Shown here piece after piece: positions 16,306-24,658 of a stretch of DNA of 64,000 bases; the first letter of the stretch is position 1, and each line of letters starts with the position of its first letter. Source of the stretch: Myxococcales bacterium (GTDB lineage: Bacteria > Myxococcota_A > Polyangia > Nannocystales > Nannocystaceae); the NCBI GenBank assembly GCA_020633335.1, contig JACKDU010000002.1:930001-994000 (forward strand), in the 5' to 3' direction. The notes beneath the pieces were generated by a model, which was given only the letters and a program-made list of their open reading frames with translations, did not search any database and was not told where the DNA came from. A program made the translations under genes and the position numbers.

Positions 16306-17259
16306 ATGAGCAAGCGCCCGCGCCCGTGGATCGAGGCCTTCGCCCCGGCGACGATCTCCAACCTCGGCCCCGGCTTCGACTGCCTCGGGCTGGCGATCCG
16401 CGGCGCCGGCGACCGCGTGCGGGTCCGCCGGCAGGACGCCCCCGGGGTGGTGATCCGGGCGATCACCGGCGACCGCGGCCGCCTGCCGACCGACCCCGAG
16501 GAGAACACCGCGAGCGCGGTCCTCCTCGAGATGATCCGCCGCTTCGCCCCCGGCGCTGGCCTCGAGCTCGAGCTCGACAAGGGGCTCCCCCTCGGCAGCG
16601 GCCTCGGATCGAGCGGCGCCTCGGCCTGCGCCGCCCTGGTCGCCGGCGACGCGGCCCTCGGCCTCGGCCTCGGCCACACCCAGCTCGTCGATCTCGCGCG
16701 CGAGGGCGAGCGCCTCGCCTGCGGGACCGCGCACCCCGACAACGTCGCCCCGTCGATCGTCGGCGGCGTCGTCCTGATCCCCAACCTCGAGCCCCTCCGG
16801 CTGATCTCGCTACCTAGCCCGAAGGACATGTGGATCGCGGTCTACACCCCGGGCTGCGAGGTCGCCACCGCCGACGCTCGGCGGGTGCTCCCGCGCGAGG
16901 TCCCGCTGGGAGCCACCGTCCGCCAGGCCGCCCGCCTCGGCCTCCTGGTCCACGCCCTCCACCAGGGCGATCTCACGCTGGTCGGCGAGGCGATCGTCGA
17001 CGAGCTGGTCGAGCCCGCCCGCGCCCACCTGATCCCCGGCTTCGCCGAGGCCAAGGCCGCCGCCCAGGAGGCCGGGGCGATCGCCTGCTCGATCAGCGGC
17101 GCCGGGCCGACGACCTTCGCGCTCGCCGGGAGCGAGGAGCGCGCGACCGCCCTCCTCGACATCCTCGACGAGGCCTTCGCCAACCACGGCGTCGCCGGCA
17201 AGGGCTGGGTCGACCAGGTCGGGCCCGGGGCGCGGGTGACCTCGTCGCTCCTCCACTGA
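16306..17259 (+). CDS. thrB: Homoserine kinase
   Basis: A GHMP-family kinase that phosphorylates L-homoserine with ATP, the step before threonine synthase in threonine synthesis; cytoplasmic. In 317 residues it shows the N-terminal APATISNLGPGFDCLGLA, the ATP-binding loop PLGSGLGSSGASACAA at 95-110, and the C-terminal GHMP motif SISGAGPTTFAL starting near 262. APATxxNLGPGFDxLG is diagnostic of ThrB. No thrA or thrC is adjacent. It ends 7 bases from the convergent SMI1-ankyrin gene. The start is the ATG preceding the conserved beta strand. Confidence 0.95.
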   Translation: MSKRPRPWIEAFAPATISNLGPGFDCLGLAIRGAGDRVRVRRQDAPGVVIRAITGDRGRLPTDPEENTASAVLLEMIRRFAPGAGLELELDKGLPLGSGLGSSGASACAALVAGDAALGLGLGHTQLVDLAREGERLACGTAHPDNVAPSIVGGVVLIPNLEPLRLISLPSPKDMWIAVYTPGCEVATADARRVLPREVPLGATVRQAARLGLLVHALHQGDLTLVGEAIVDELVEPARAHLIPGFAEAKAAAQEAGAIACSISGAGPTTFALAGSEERATALLDILDEAFANHGVAGKGWVDQVGPGARVTSSLLH

Positions 17260-17266
17260 CGATCGG

Positions 17267-18181
17267 CTAGCCGGCGACGCAGCGGGCGAGGAGCACCAGC
17301 GCCGCGAGCCCGAGCACGGCGAGCACGGCGAGGATCCACGCGCCCCCCGCGGCCTCCCGCGCCGCCGTCGCCCGCGCCTCCGCGCCCGCCTTCGGGGGCT
17401 CCTGGACCGCCGCCGCCTTCGGGTCCGCGCCGCGGGCGAAGAGGCGATCGGCGAGCTCCTTCTGACCTGTCCCAAGAGCCATACCGAGCGGGGTCCAGCC
17501 GAGCGCCGGGCTCCGGGCCTCGCTCGCGGCGCCGTGATCGAGGAGGTGGTCGACGGCCGCGCCCGCGCCGTAGAGCACCGCGACCCCGAGGACGGTGAGC
17601 GACGACTCGTCCGGCGCCCCCTCGCCCGCCAGCGCCTCCGCGAGGGCCTTGACGTCGTCGGCGGCCGCGGCCGCGTGGGCGGCCGAGGGCGGCGGCGGGC
17701 CGGTGCGGGCGGCGACCTGGAGGAGGAAGTCCGGCAGATCAGCGGCCGCCTCCTCGTAGTCGAGGCCGACCCCGTGATCGAGGTAGCCGATCCATCCGGC
17801 CTCCACCTCGATGAAGTAGCAGCCCTCGTACTCGGCGCCGATCACCACCCACGACGCCGGCCAGCGCTCGTCGGCGTAGGAGCTGTGGAGCGCGTCGATC
17901 GCCGCGGCCCCCGGGAGGCAGAGCGAGACCCCCTGCCAGCGGAGGTTGAAGTCCTCGCCGAAGGCCGGGCTGTGGTGGTGGCGGAGGAACTCCGCGTAGA
18001 TCTCGGGGATCCGGAGCTCCGCCCGCAGCGCGTCGATCACCGCCGGATCGCCGGGGACCGGCGCCGCGCTGATCAGGCGCCCCTCGCCGGCGAGGGCGAC
18101 CTGCGCCCGCAGGGCCCCCCGGAGCCGCGCGGCCGCGGCCTCCAGCCGCTCGCGCTCGCTCGCGCCCTCCGCCCGGGCCAT
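17267..18181 (-). CDS. SMI1/KNR4-like and ankyrin protein with C-terminal membrane anchor
   Basis: 304 residues in three parts. An SMI1/KNR4 (SUKH-like) region at about 45-155 has LRIPEIYAEFLRHH, FGEDFNLRW, WVVIGAEYEGCYFIEVEAG and a late DFLLQV helix. An ankyrin-like region at 168-255 includes SSLTVLGVAVLYGAGAAVDHLLDHGA and GWTPLGMALGTGQKELADRLFARGAD. One hydrophobic helix at 279-299 sits at the very end, suggesting a tail-anchored protein facing the cytoplasm. SUKH domains are frequent in toxin-immunity proteins, and ankyrins also bind proteins. It lies 12 bases after the DsbA-like lipoprotein gene, probably in one operon. Codons GGT, GCT, CTT and ACA cluster at 17460-17490, over a near-copy of the interspersed palindrome. 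Confidence 0.8.
   Translation of the reverse strand: MARAEGASERERLEAAAARLRGALRAQVALAGEGRLISAAPVPGDPAVIDALRAELRIPEIYAEFLRHHHSPAFGEDFNLRWQGVSLCLPGAAAIDALHSSYADERWPASWVVIGAEYEGCYFIEVEAGWIGYLDHGVGLDYEEAAADLPDFLLQVAARTGPPPPSAAHAAAAADDVKALAEALAGEGAPDESSLTVLGVAVLYGAGAAVDHLLDHGAASEARSPALGWTPLGMALGTGQKELADRLFARGADPKAAAVQEPPKAGAEARATAAREAAGGAWILAVLAVLGLAALVLLARCVAG
17467..17482. repeat. Interspersed palindrome, degenerate copy in the ankyrin gene
   Basis: CTGTCCCAAGAGCCAT, two mismatches to TGTCC-N4-GGACA. The coding strand reads GMALGTGQ with codons GGT, GCT, CTT, ACA and GGT, all rare around it. Confidence 0.4.
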
Positions 18182-18193
18182 CGCCGACGCCCG

Positions 18194-19120
18194 CTAGCGC
18201 CGGAGGGCGTCGTCGATCCAGCCGGCGATCGAGCCGCCGAAGAGGAACTGGTTGTAGTAGCGGCCGTTGATGAAGACCGCCGGGGTGCCGGTGATCTCGA
18301 GCTTCTCGCCGTCGGCGCGGTCGCCCTCGACGATCTCCTTGCCGACCCCGGCCTTGAGGTCGGCCTCGAACTTCGCCATGTCGAGGCCGATCCGCTTGGC
18401 GTAGGTCCGGAGGTCGTCGTCCTCGAGGTTGAGCTGGTTCTCAAAGACCTCGCGCTGCATCTCCCAGAACTTCCCCTGGGCGTGGGCGGCCATCGTCGCC
18501 AGGGCCGCGGGCTTGGCGCGGAGGTGGCCCGAGATCGGGAAGTGCTTGAAGACCAGCTTGGCCCGGCCGCGGTACTGATCGACGGTCTGCATCAGCACCG
18601 GCGACTCGGCCCGGCAGTGCGGGCACTCGAAGTCGGCGAAGACGACCACGGTCACCGGCGCGCGCTCGTTGCCGTAGACCGGCCGCCCCTCGATCGGGAT
18701 CTCACGGACCCGGAGGGAGTCGACGACCTCCTCCAGCGCCCCCTTGACGTCGCTCGGCGACGCGCCGCTGGCGAGGGCGTCGGCGACGAACTGCGAGACC
18801 GAGAGCGAGTCGCGGCAGGCGTCGTCGTCGCGGAGCGAGACCGCGAGGGAGTGGGGCTTCCCGCAGGCGCTCGGCTCGGTGTTGATGATCTGATAGAAGG
18901 AGGTCTTCTGCGGATCCGTGAGCTTGGTCAGATCGACGCCCTTGGCCTCGGTGATCAGCTCCGCCGGCGGCACCGGGGTCGGCGGCGCGGCCTGGACCGA
19001 TGAGGCGCCCGATCCGGCCTTGCCCGCCTCCGGGGCGACGGCCTCCGGCGCCGAGCAGGCCGGGCTGCAGGCCGCGAGTACGAACAAGAGGGGCGCGAGA
19101 GTGCACTTCGACGCGTTCAT
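18194..19120 (-). CDS. DsbA-like thioredoxin-fold lipoprotein
   Basis: A 308-residue lipoprotein (signal ending LAAC, Cys18) with a DsbA/thioredoxin_4 domain. PVTVVVFADFECPHC places the redox CPHC at 166-169, and the cis-proline loop GTPAVFINGRYY comes near 282. It should oxidise or isomerise disulphides, or act as a redox carrier, in the periplasm, which suits a genome rich in Cys-containing exported proteins. A 100-residue region between the lipobox and the thioredoxin domain contains further cysteines (ACGKPHS, DDACRDS) and resembles the pre-domain of related myxobacterial proteins. The SMI1-ankyrin gene follows 12 bases downstream. Divergent from etfB. Confidence 0.88.
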   Translation of the reverse strand: MNASKCTLAPLLFVLAACSPACSAPEAVAPEAGKAGSGASSVQAAPPTPVPPAELITEAKGVDLTKLTDPQKTSFYQIINTEPSACGKPHSLAVSLRDDDACRDSLSVSQFVADALASGASPSDVKGALEEVVDSLRVREIPIEGRPVYGNERAPVTVVVFADFECPHCRAESPVLMQTVDQYRGRAKLVFKHFPISGHLRAKPAALATMAAHAQGKFWEMQREVFENQLNLEDDDLRTYAKRIGLDMAKFEADLKAGVGKEIVEGDRADGEKLEITGTPAVFINGRYYNQFLFGGSIAGWIDDALRR

Positions 19121-19149
19121 CCCGGAGATCCCGTAGTTGCCTGCCGTTT

Positions 19150-19174
19150 GGTTGCCTGCCGTCGGCCGGCAACC
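19150..19174. promoter_or_regulatory. Inverted repeat in the dsbA-like/etfB divergent region
   Basis: GGTTGCC (19150-19156) and GGCAACC (19168-19174) are a perfect 7-base inverted repeat with an 11-base spacer. A further TTGCCTGCCGT copy lies just upstream at 19137-19147, so three TTGCC half-sites are clustered between two divergent genes. This suggests a regulator site. Compare ATTGCC-N6-GGCAAT at 38968-38985. Confidence 0.45.
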
Positions 19175-19274
19175 CCTGCGGGCGATGGCGGCGACGCGCG
19201 GGGAACGCTAACGCAGGCCCGCGCCCACTGCAACCATGAGCGGGGCCCCTGCCGTCGCAGGCCGCCGGCCAGCA

Positions 19275-19304
19275 TTGACAGCCCCCGGGGGCCCGCGCGA
19301 TACA
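19275..19304 (+). promoter_or_regulatory. Candidate sigma-70-type promoter of etfBA
   Basis: TTGACA at 19275-19280, 18-base spacer, GATACA at 19299-19304. AGGAGG follows at 19313-19318, so the leader would be short. Confidence 0.5.
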
Positions 19305-19328
19305 CCCGCCCCAGGAGGAAAACGCCTG

Positions 19329-20147
19329 TTGAAGATCCTGGTAACCGTCAAGCGGATCCCCGACCCGGACGAGGGGCTCAAGTTCACCGGCGGTGGGCTC
19401 GACTACTCGTCGCACAAGCGGGTCCCCAACGCATTCGATGAGTACGCGGTCGAGACCGCCCTGCGCCTCGCCGAGGTCGTCGGCGGCAAGGATCGCCTCG
19501 CCGAGGTCGTCGTCCTCTCGATCTGTCCCCAGGGACAGCGTCAGCACGTCACCCAGTTCCTGGCGATGGGCGCCGACCGGGGGATCGTCGTCGACGCCGA
19601 GGAGGACTCGCTCGACACGATCGCGGTCTCCAAGGCGATCGCCGCGGTCTTCAAGAAGGAGGGCGCGGACCTCCTGATCGCCGGCAAGCTCTCCCAGGAC
19701 CTCGAGGGCAACCAGGTCGCTCAGCGGGTCGCCGGCCTCCTCGGGGTGCCGCAGGCCTGCTTCGCCGCCAACCTCGCCTGGGATCGCGCCGGCAAGTCGC
19801 TGACCGTCGGCCGCGAGGTCGACGACGGCGTCGAGGTCAAGAAGATCCCGCTCCCCGCGGTGGTCTCCGTCGATCTCCGGATCGTCCTGCCGAAGAGCGT
19901 CCAGAACGGCGCGACCTCGCCGGACCACGCCTACAACGAGGGCCCGCGCCTCGCGTCCCTCCGCGGGATCACGATGGCCAAGCGCAAGAAGGTCGACGTC
20001 TTCACGCTCGCCGCCCTCGGCGTCGCCTCCGGCGGCTCCGAGCAGGACGTCGCCGTCGCCGCGCCGCCGGCCCGCAAGGCCGGTCAGATGGTCGGCTCCG
20101 TCGAGGAGCTGGTCGAGAAGCTCACCAAGGAAGCGAAGGTGATCTGA
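19329..20147 (+). CDS. etfB: Electron transfer flavoprotein subunit beta
   Basis: The beta subunit of the soluble ETF heterodimer that accepts electrons from acyl-CoA dehydrogenases and passes them to ETF-quinone oxidoreductase. The sequence starts KILVTVKRIPDPD, followed by PNAFDEYAVETALRLAE and FLAMGADRGIVVD, then DLLIAGKLSQDLEGNQVAQRVAGLLG, all typical of EtfB. The TTG at 19329 is chosen: AGGAGG lies 10 bases upstream and the family begins exactly here, while ATG codons further upstream would add a Pro/Arg-rich extension. It overlaps etfA by one base (TGATG). The surface segment ICPQGQR at about 66-72 is encoded by an exact copy of the interspersed palindrome, using rare codons TGT and GGA. 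Confidence 0.95.
   Translation: MKILVTVKRIPDPDEGLKFTGGGLDYSSHKRVPNAFDEYAVETALRLAEVVGGKDRLAEVVVLSICPQGQRQHVTQFLAMGADRGIVVDAEEDSLDTIAVSKAIAAVFKKEGADLLIAGKLSQDLEGNQVAQRVAGLLGVPQACFAANLAWDRAGKSLTVGREVDDGVEVKKIPLPAVVSVDLRIVLPKSVQNGATSPDHAYNEGPRLASLRGITMAKRKKVDVFTLAALGVASGGSEQDVAVAAPPARKAGQMVGSVEELVEKLTKEAKVI
19523..19538. repeat. Interspersed palindrome, copy B (exact TGTCC-N4-GGACA)
   Basis: CTGTCCCCAGGGACAG, identical over 16 bases to the copy at 9242-9257 but read in another frame (encoding CPQGQ). TGT and GGA are rare codons in etfB. Confidence 0.75.
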
Positions 20148-21118
20148 TGAGCAAGGTTCTTGTTGTCCTCGAGACCGCCGGCAACGGCGTCCGCTCCACG
20201 TCGCTCCCCGGGATCACCTGCGGCCAGCAGATCGCCAAGGCGACCGGCGGCGAGCTCCACCTCCTGGTCCTCGGCGCCGATCCGGCCGGGGCCGCCCAGG
20301 CCGTCGCGGCCGCGGGCTACGGCGCGAAGGCGGTCCACGTGATGGCCTCGCCGGCGCTCGAGCCCTTCACCGCCGAGGCTTGGGCCGACGCGATCGTCCA
20401 CGCCGCCCGCACCCTCGGGGCGACCCACGTCGGCGGGACCGCGACCTCGAGCCTCCGCGACGCCCTCCCCCGGGCGGCCGCGCTCCTCGACGCGCCCCTC
20501 TGCCCGGAGGCGGTCGCGGTCAAGAGCGGTGACACCTTCACCCGCCCGGTCTCGGCCGGTCGCGCGCTCCTCGACCTCAAGGTCAAGGGCACGCCGATCT
20601 TCTTCACCGCCCGCGGCACCGAGTTCGAGGCCCCGGCCGCCGGCGCGGCCGCCCCGGTCGCGGCGATGGCCGCCCCGGCCCTGAACAACCTCGGCGTCCA
20701 GGTCCTCTCGATCCAGAAGACCGAGAGCGCCCGCCCGGCCCTCACCGAGGCCCGCGTGATCGTCTCCGGCGGCCGCGGCATGGGCAGCGGGGCGAACTTC
20801 GCCCACCTCGAGAAGCTCACCGACGCCCTCGGCGGCGCCCTCGGTGCGAGCCGTGCGGCGACCGACGCGGGGATGGTCCCCGCCGATCTGCAGGTCGGTC
20901 AGACCGGCAAGATCGTCGCGCCCGAGCTCTACATCGCGGTCGCGATCAGCGGCGCGATCCAGCACCTCGCGGGCATGAAGGGCTCGAAGGTGATCGTCGC
21001 GATCAACAAGGACGCGGAGGCGCCGATCTTCCAGCTCGCCGACTACGGCCTGGTCGCGAAGTGGGAGGACACGATTCCGCGCCTCACCCAGCTCGTCAGC
21101 GCGCACCGCAGCGCGTAG
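20147..21118 (+). CDS. etfA: Electron transfer flavoprotein subunit alpha
   Basis: The FAD-binding subunit of ETF, partner of etfB. Of 323 residues, the C-terminal FAD domain is clear: VSGGRGMGSGANF near 204, followed by GQTGKIVAPELYIAVAISGAIQHLAGM and the terminal KVIVAINKDAEAPIFQLADYGLVA. These are the EtfA signature blocks. The N-terminal half shows the ETF alpha/beta nucleotide fold. Translation is coupled to etfB through a one-base stop-start overlap. A strong hairpin with a T-run follows directly, closing a two-gene operon. Confidence 0.96.
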   Translation: MSKVLVVLETAGNGVRSTSLPGITCGQQIAKATGGELHLLVLGADPAGAAQAVAAAGYGAKAVHVMASPALEPFTAEAWADAIVHAARTLGATHVGGTATSSLRDALPRAAALLDAPLCPEAVAVKSGDTFTRPVSAGRALLDLKVKGTPIFFTARGTEFEAPAAGAAAPVAAMAAPALNNLGVQVLSIQKTESARPALTEARVIVSGGRGMGSGANFAHLEKLTDALGGALGASRAATDAGMVPADLQVGQTGKIVAPELYIAVAISGAIQHLAGMKGSKVIVAINKDAEAPIFQLADYGLVAKWEDTIPRLTQLVSAHRSA

Positions 21119-21151
21119 TCGAACACCAATCGCGCGAAATGGCGCGTAGAG

Positions 21152-21180
21152 GGGCTTCTGGTGCGCCAGAAGCCCTTTTT
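21152..21180 (+). terminator. Intrinsic terminator of etfBA
   Basis: A perfect 10-base stem GGGCTTCTGG/CCAGAAGCCC with loop TGCG, followed by TTTTT. The only textbook rho-independent terminator seen in the window. Confidence 0.92.
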
Positions 21181-21217
21181 CATTTCGAAGTGGTGATACG
21201 CTGGGCCGGGATTGGAC

Positions 21218-22759
21218 ATGGTCGATGGGCCCGGTGATCGCTCAGCTCGGCGCCGCCACGCGCTCGTGGCGACGACGGTCGAGGTCTGCGTTGCGACCCT
21301 CCTCGTCCTCCTCGTCCTCGGACCCGCGCTCGCGGACCACGGGGCGATCGCCGTCGCGCTCACGCTGCTGACGACCCTCCTCGCCCGCGGGGTGGCGCTC
21401 GTCGCCGGCGCGGAGGGGAGCCCGCGCGGCCAGGCGCTCGCGCCCTGGCTCCTCCCGCCCCTCGCGCTGATCGCCGCCGCGCCGATCCTCGGCGAGGGCA
21501 CGCTCCCGCCCATCACCCGGCTCGCGCCGATCCTCGCCGCCGCCTGGGCCGCGGCCCTCCTGGTCGCCGGCGCCGCCCCGGAGCTCGCGCGGAGGGCCGC
21601 CGCGCCCCGCCGCCCGCTCCCCCAGCGCCTCGCGTGGATCTTCGCGACCACGACCGCGGCCTCGCTCCTCCTGATGGCCGGCGTCGCCCTCGGCCGCGGC
21701 CAGGGGGCGATCCCGACGCCCGCCCAGCTCGCCCTCGCCCTCCTCGGGATCCCGGCGACCGTCGGCCTCGCGGCGGTCGGCGGCGGGATCGTCGGTCTCA
21801 CGCTCCGCCGCGATCTCGTCGGCACCGCCCGAACCCTCGAGCGCAACCGCGAGCAGCCCAACGTCCCGCTCCGGGTGACCCGCGACGATCGGATCGGCGA
21901 GCTCCAGGCGCTCCTCGAGCGCGAGCGCCTCGGCCTCCTCGACGCGCTCGCCCGCCAGGCCGAGGCCCTCGCCCGCCTCGGCGAGGCCGACGCGGCGAAG
22001 ATCGCCGAGATCTGCGCGCTCGAGCACGAGGTCCGGGCCTCGCTGACGCCGGTGCTCGGCCACGCCGAGCTCCTCGAGCGCTGCGGCGCGCCGCTCAGCG
22101 CCAGCGAGCGCGACGACCTCGCGGCGATCCGCCGCCTCGGCGACGAGCTCCTCGGCGACCTCCGGCGCCTCCTCGACGTGGCGATGATCGAGGCCGGCGA
22201 TCTCCACCTCAGCCTCGCGCCGACCGACGTCGACGCCCTCGTCGATCACGCGATCGCCGCCCTCGCGCCGGCGGCCGACGCCCACGGGCTCACGCTCGTC
22301 CGCCGCCGCGGCGACGCGCTCCCGCGGATCCGGGCCGACGGCGAGCGCCTCCGGCAGGCGATCGACGCCCTCCTCGCCAACGCGATCGAGTTCTCCGAGC
22401 GCGGGACGATCACGATCACCACGCGGATCGACGACGACGCCCGGCGCGTGGCGATCGAGGTCCGCGATCCGGGGATCGGGATCGCCGGCGATGACCTCGA
22501 GGTGATCTTCGAGGCCTACCGCCACCGCGATCGCCAGCGCGGCCGCCAGCGCGGCGTCGGCCTCGCGCTCGCGCGGGCGATCGCCGACGGCCACGGCGGC
22601 GCGCTCCAGGTCGCCTCGGTCCCCGGCAAGGGATCGATCTTCACGCTCACGCTCCCCTTCGAACCGACCCGCCGACGCACCGAGGGTGACCTCGGCGAGC
22701 TCACGCGCAGCCACGGCCGGCAGCGGCGGCGGCACACGCCCTCCGGGAGGGCCGCGTGA
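21218..22759 (+). CDS. Membrane-bound sensor histidine kinase
   Basis: 513 residues. About six membrane helices occupy residues 15-200, with no large periplasmic domain, so the sensor is probably intramembrane. A short HAMP-like linker follows, then HisKA with phospho-acceptor His270 in ALEHEVRASLTPVLGHAELL. The catalytic domain has an N box (DALLANAIEFSERG), a G1 box (RDPGIGIAGDDLEVIFE) and a G2 box (RGVGLALARAIADGHGG), so it looks active. ATG 21218 is preferred; a TTG two codons upstream is also possible. The next gene overlaps it by 4 bases (GTGA). No response regulator is encoded nearby, so the partner lies elsewhere. Confidence 0.93.
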   Translation: MVDGPGDRSARRRHALVATTVEVCVATLLVLLVLGPALADHGAIAVALTLLTTLLARGVALVAGAEGSPRGQALAPWLLPPLALIAAAPILGEGTLPPITRLAPILAAAWAAALLVAGAAPELARRAAAPRRPLPQRLAWIFATTTAASLLLMAGVALGRGQGAIPTPAQLALALLGIPATVGLAAVGGGIVGLTLRRDLVGTARTLERNREQPNVPLRVTRDDRIGELQALLERERLGLLDALARQAEALARLGEADAAKIAEICALEHEVRASLTPVLGHAELLERCGAPLSASERDDLAAIRRLGDELLGDLRRLLDVAMIEAGDLHLSLAPTDVDALVDHAIAALAPAADAHGLTLVRRRGDALPRIRADGERLRQAIDALLANAIEFSERGTITITTRIDDDARRVAIEVRDPGIGIAGDDLEVIFEAYRHRDRQRGRQRGVGLALARAIADGHGGALQVASVPGKGSIFTLTLPFEPTRRRTEGDLGELTRSHGRQRRRHTPSGRAA

Positions 22760-24606
22760 GCCGGCACCTCCCCGGCCGCGGGCGAGCGACCGCCCAGGAC
22801 ATCCTCGCCCTGGTCGCCGCGCTCTGGCTCCTCGCCTGCCTCCTCGCCGCGTCCACCATGGTCCTCACCGGCGACGCCCGGAGCGTCCCGATGGCGCCCT
22901 CGCTCGCCGCTCCGCTCGTCGGCCTCGCGCTCCTCCTCGGCGCCCTCGCCCGCGGGCTGCCGACCGGCGCCCGCTCGCTCGCCGACGATCACCCCTGGTG
23001 GCGGACGCCGCTCTACATCGCCGGCTTCGCCGCGCTCCCGGCGATCGCGATCCTCCACCTCGGCCGCCGCTCGGAGCGGACTCCGAGCGAGCGCTGGCTC
23101 GAGCTCCCGCGCTGGGTCGGCCTCCGGGTGGCGATCGCCGCGGCCCTGACGATCGCCTGCGAGGCGGCGATCCGCAGCGTCGGCGCGGCCCCCTGGCGGG
23201 TCGTCGATCACACCCTGCTGATCGCCGCGCTCGCGGCCTCGCTGGTGATCATCATCGGCCTCGGCGTCGGCCTCCTCGCCCGCCGCGAGCTCCTCGTCAC
23301 CGCCAGCCCGGTCGAGCTCGCGGAGCGCCGCCCGAGCCCCGGGGCGGCGCTCGTCGGCCCCCTGATGATCGCCAACCTCGGCCTCTGCGGCGCGCCGATC
23401 CTGGTCGCCCACCTCTGGCTCGGCTCCGAGGGCGACGCGCGGGCGAGGGCCGACGCGGTCGAGCTCGCGGCCGAGCTCCTCGAGGCGACCCAGGGCGGCC
23501 GCGAGCGCGAGCTCGGCGCGCTCCTCGCGGCGAACCCCGGCGTCGCGGTGGAGAGCGCCCTCGGCACCCTCTACGGCGCGGCGGGCGAGCTCGGCGGCGG
23601 GCCCTCGCGGGTCACGGCCCAGGCCCACGGCGCCGCGGTGAGCGTGCCGATCGCCCCGACCGAGGCGCCCCCCTTCCTCCCCTTCGGCCTCCTCGCGCTG
23701 ATCTGCATGACCACCGGCGGCCTCGCCACGCGAGCCCTCCTCCGCGAGCTCGACGACGACGTCGACGGCGCCCTCGCCCGCCTCCGCGGGGCCTCGGCCG
23801 CGCCGCCGACGAGCCCGGAGTGGCGATCGCTGCGGCCGCGGATCGACGAGATCATCGCCCGCCGCACCGACGTCGACCTCGCCCGCTACCTCGCCGAGGA
23901 GTCGAGCGACGACGCCGATCGCCGCAGCCTCGAGCTGATGGCGACGATCGGCGGCGAGCTCGAGCCCGGCGTCCAGGCGCTGGCCGACCTCGCCGGCCCG
24001 CTGGGGGCGAGCGCCGAGCGCCGCGCCCCGGCCCCGGCCCGCTCGCTCCGGGGCCTCGACGAGGGCGCGCGCCGCCTGGGGCGAGTCCTCGCGGAGCTCC
24101 AGGACGCGGCCGAGCTCGCCGACGGCCGCGCCCAGCTCCGCCCCGCGCCGACGCCGGTCGCCGCGATCCTGCCGCGGGCGATCGCCCGCGCCCGCGCCCG
24201 CCTCGGCGAGCTCCACGTCGAGGTCGAGGGCGCCCCGGGCTTGCCGCCGGCCTACATCGACCCGGCGCGCGCCGAGCAGGCGCTCGCGTGCCTCCTGACC
24301 TTCGCCGGCCTCCGCGTCGGCGAGCTCCCGCTCCAGGTCCGCTTCGACCACGAGCCGCGCGAGCTCCTCGGCCTGCGGATCGAGGTGAGCACCCCGCGGC
24401 GCCCGCTCTCGGAGGTCGAGGCGACGATCGCCCGCCGCCCCTTCCACCGCCTCGCCGGCCTCCCCGGCCTCGGCCTCGACCTGGCGATCGCCGACGCGAT
24501 CCTCCGGCAGAGCTGCGCGCGCCTCTCGATCCAGGAGATCGGCGAGGGGATGCGCCTGGTCGTCGCCCTCCCGCCTGCCGCCCGACCGCTCGGCGACGCC
24601 GCCTGA
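22756..24606 (+). CDS. Polytopic membrane protein with degenerate histidine-kinase C-terminus
   Basis: 616 residues, start GTG 22756 with GGGAGG five bases upstream, overlapping the active kinase gene. Six hydrophobic helices lie before residue 225, then a probable extracytoplasmic loop of about 90 residues, then a seventh helix (PFLPFGLLALICMTTGG). The C-terminal 250 residues follow the order of a histidine kinase, but key residues are missing. I find no H box, the N box lacks its Asn (AEQALACLLTFAGL), and no DxGxG G1 box is present. A G2-like GLPGLGLDLAIADAIL and the closing MRLVVALP strand remain. I infer a pseudokinase that pairs with the preceding kinase. A rapidly diverged active enzyme is the alternative. 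Confidence 0.8.
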   Translation: MSRHLPGRGRATAQDILALVAALWLLACLLAASTMVLTGDARSVPMAPSLAAPLVGLALLLGALARGLPTGARSLADDHPWWRTPLYIAGFAALPAIAILHLGRRSERTPSERWLELPRWVGLRVAIAAALTIACEAAIRSVGAAPWRVVDHTLLIAALAASLVIIIGLGVGLLARRELLVTASPVELAERRPSPGAALVGPLMIANLGLCGAPILVAHLWLGSEGDARARADAVELAAELLEATQGGRERELGALLAANPGVAVESALGTLYGAAGELGGGPSRVTAQAHGAAVSVPIAPTEAPPFLPFGLLALICMTTGGLATRALLRELDDDVDGALARLRGASAAPPTSPEWRSLRPRIDEIIARRTDVDLARYLAEESSDDADRRSLELMATIGGELEPGVQALADLAGPLGASAERRAPAPARSLRGLDEGARRLGRVLAELQDAAELADGRAQLRPAPTPVAAILPRAIARARARLGELHVEVEGAPGLPPAYIDPARAEQALACLLTFAGLRVGELPLQVRFDHEPRELLGLRIEVSTPRRPLSEVEATIARRPFHRLAGLPGLGLDLAIADAILRQSCARLSIQEIGEGMRLVVALPPAARPLGDAA

Positions 24607-24658
24607 GCCCGCCCCTGCGCCTACGCGCGCCCCCGCGCCCTCTGGTAGAACCGCCGCG

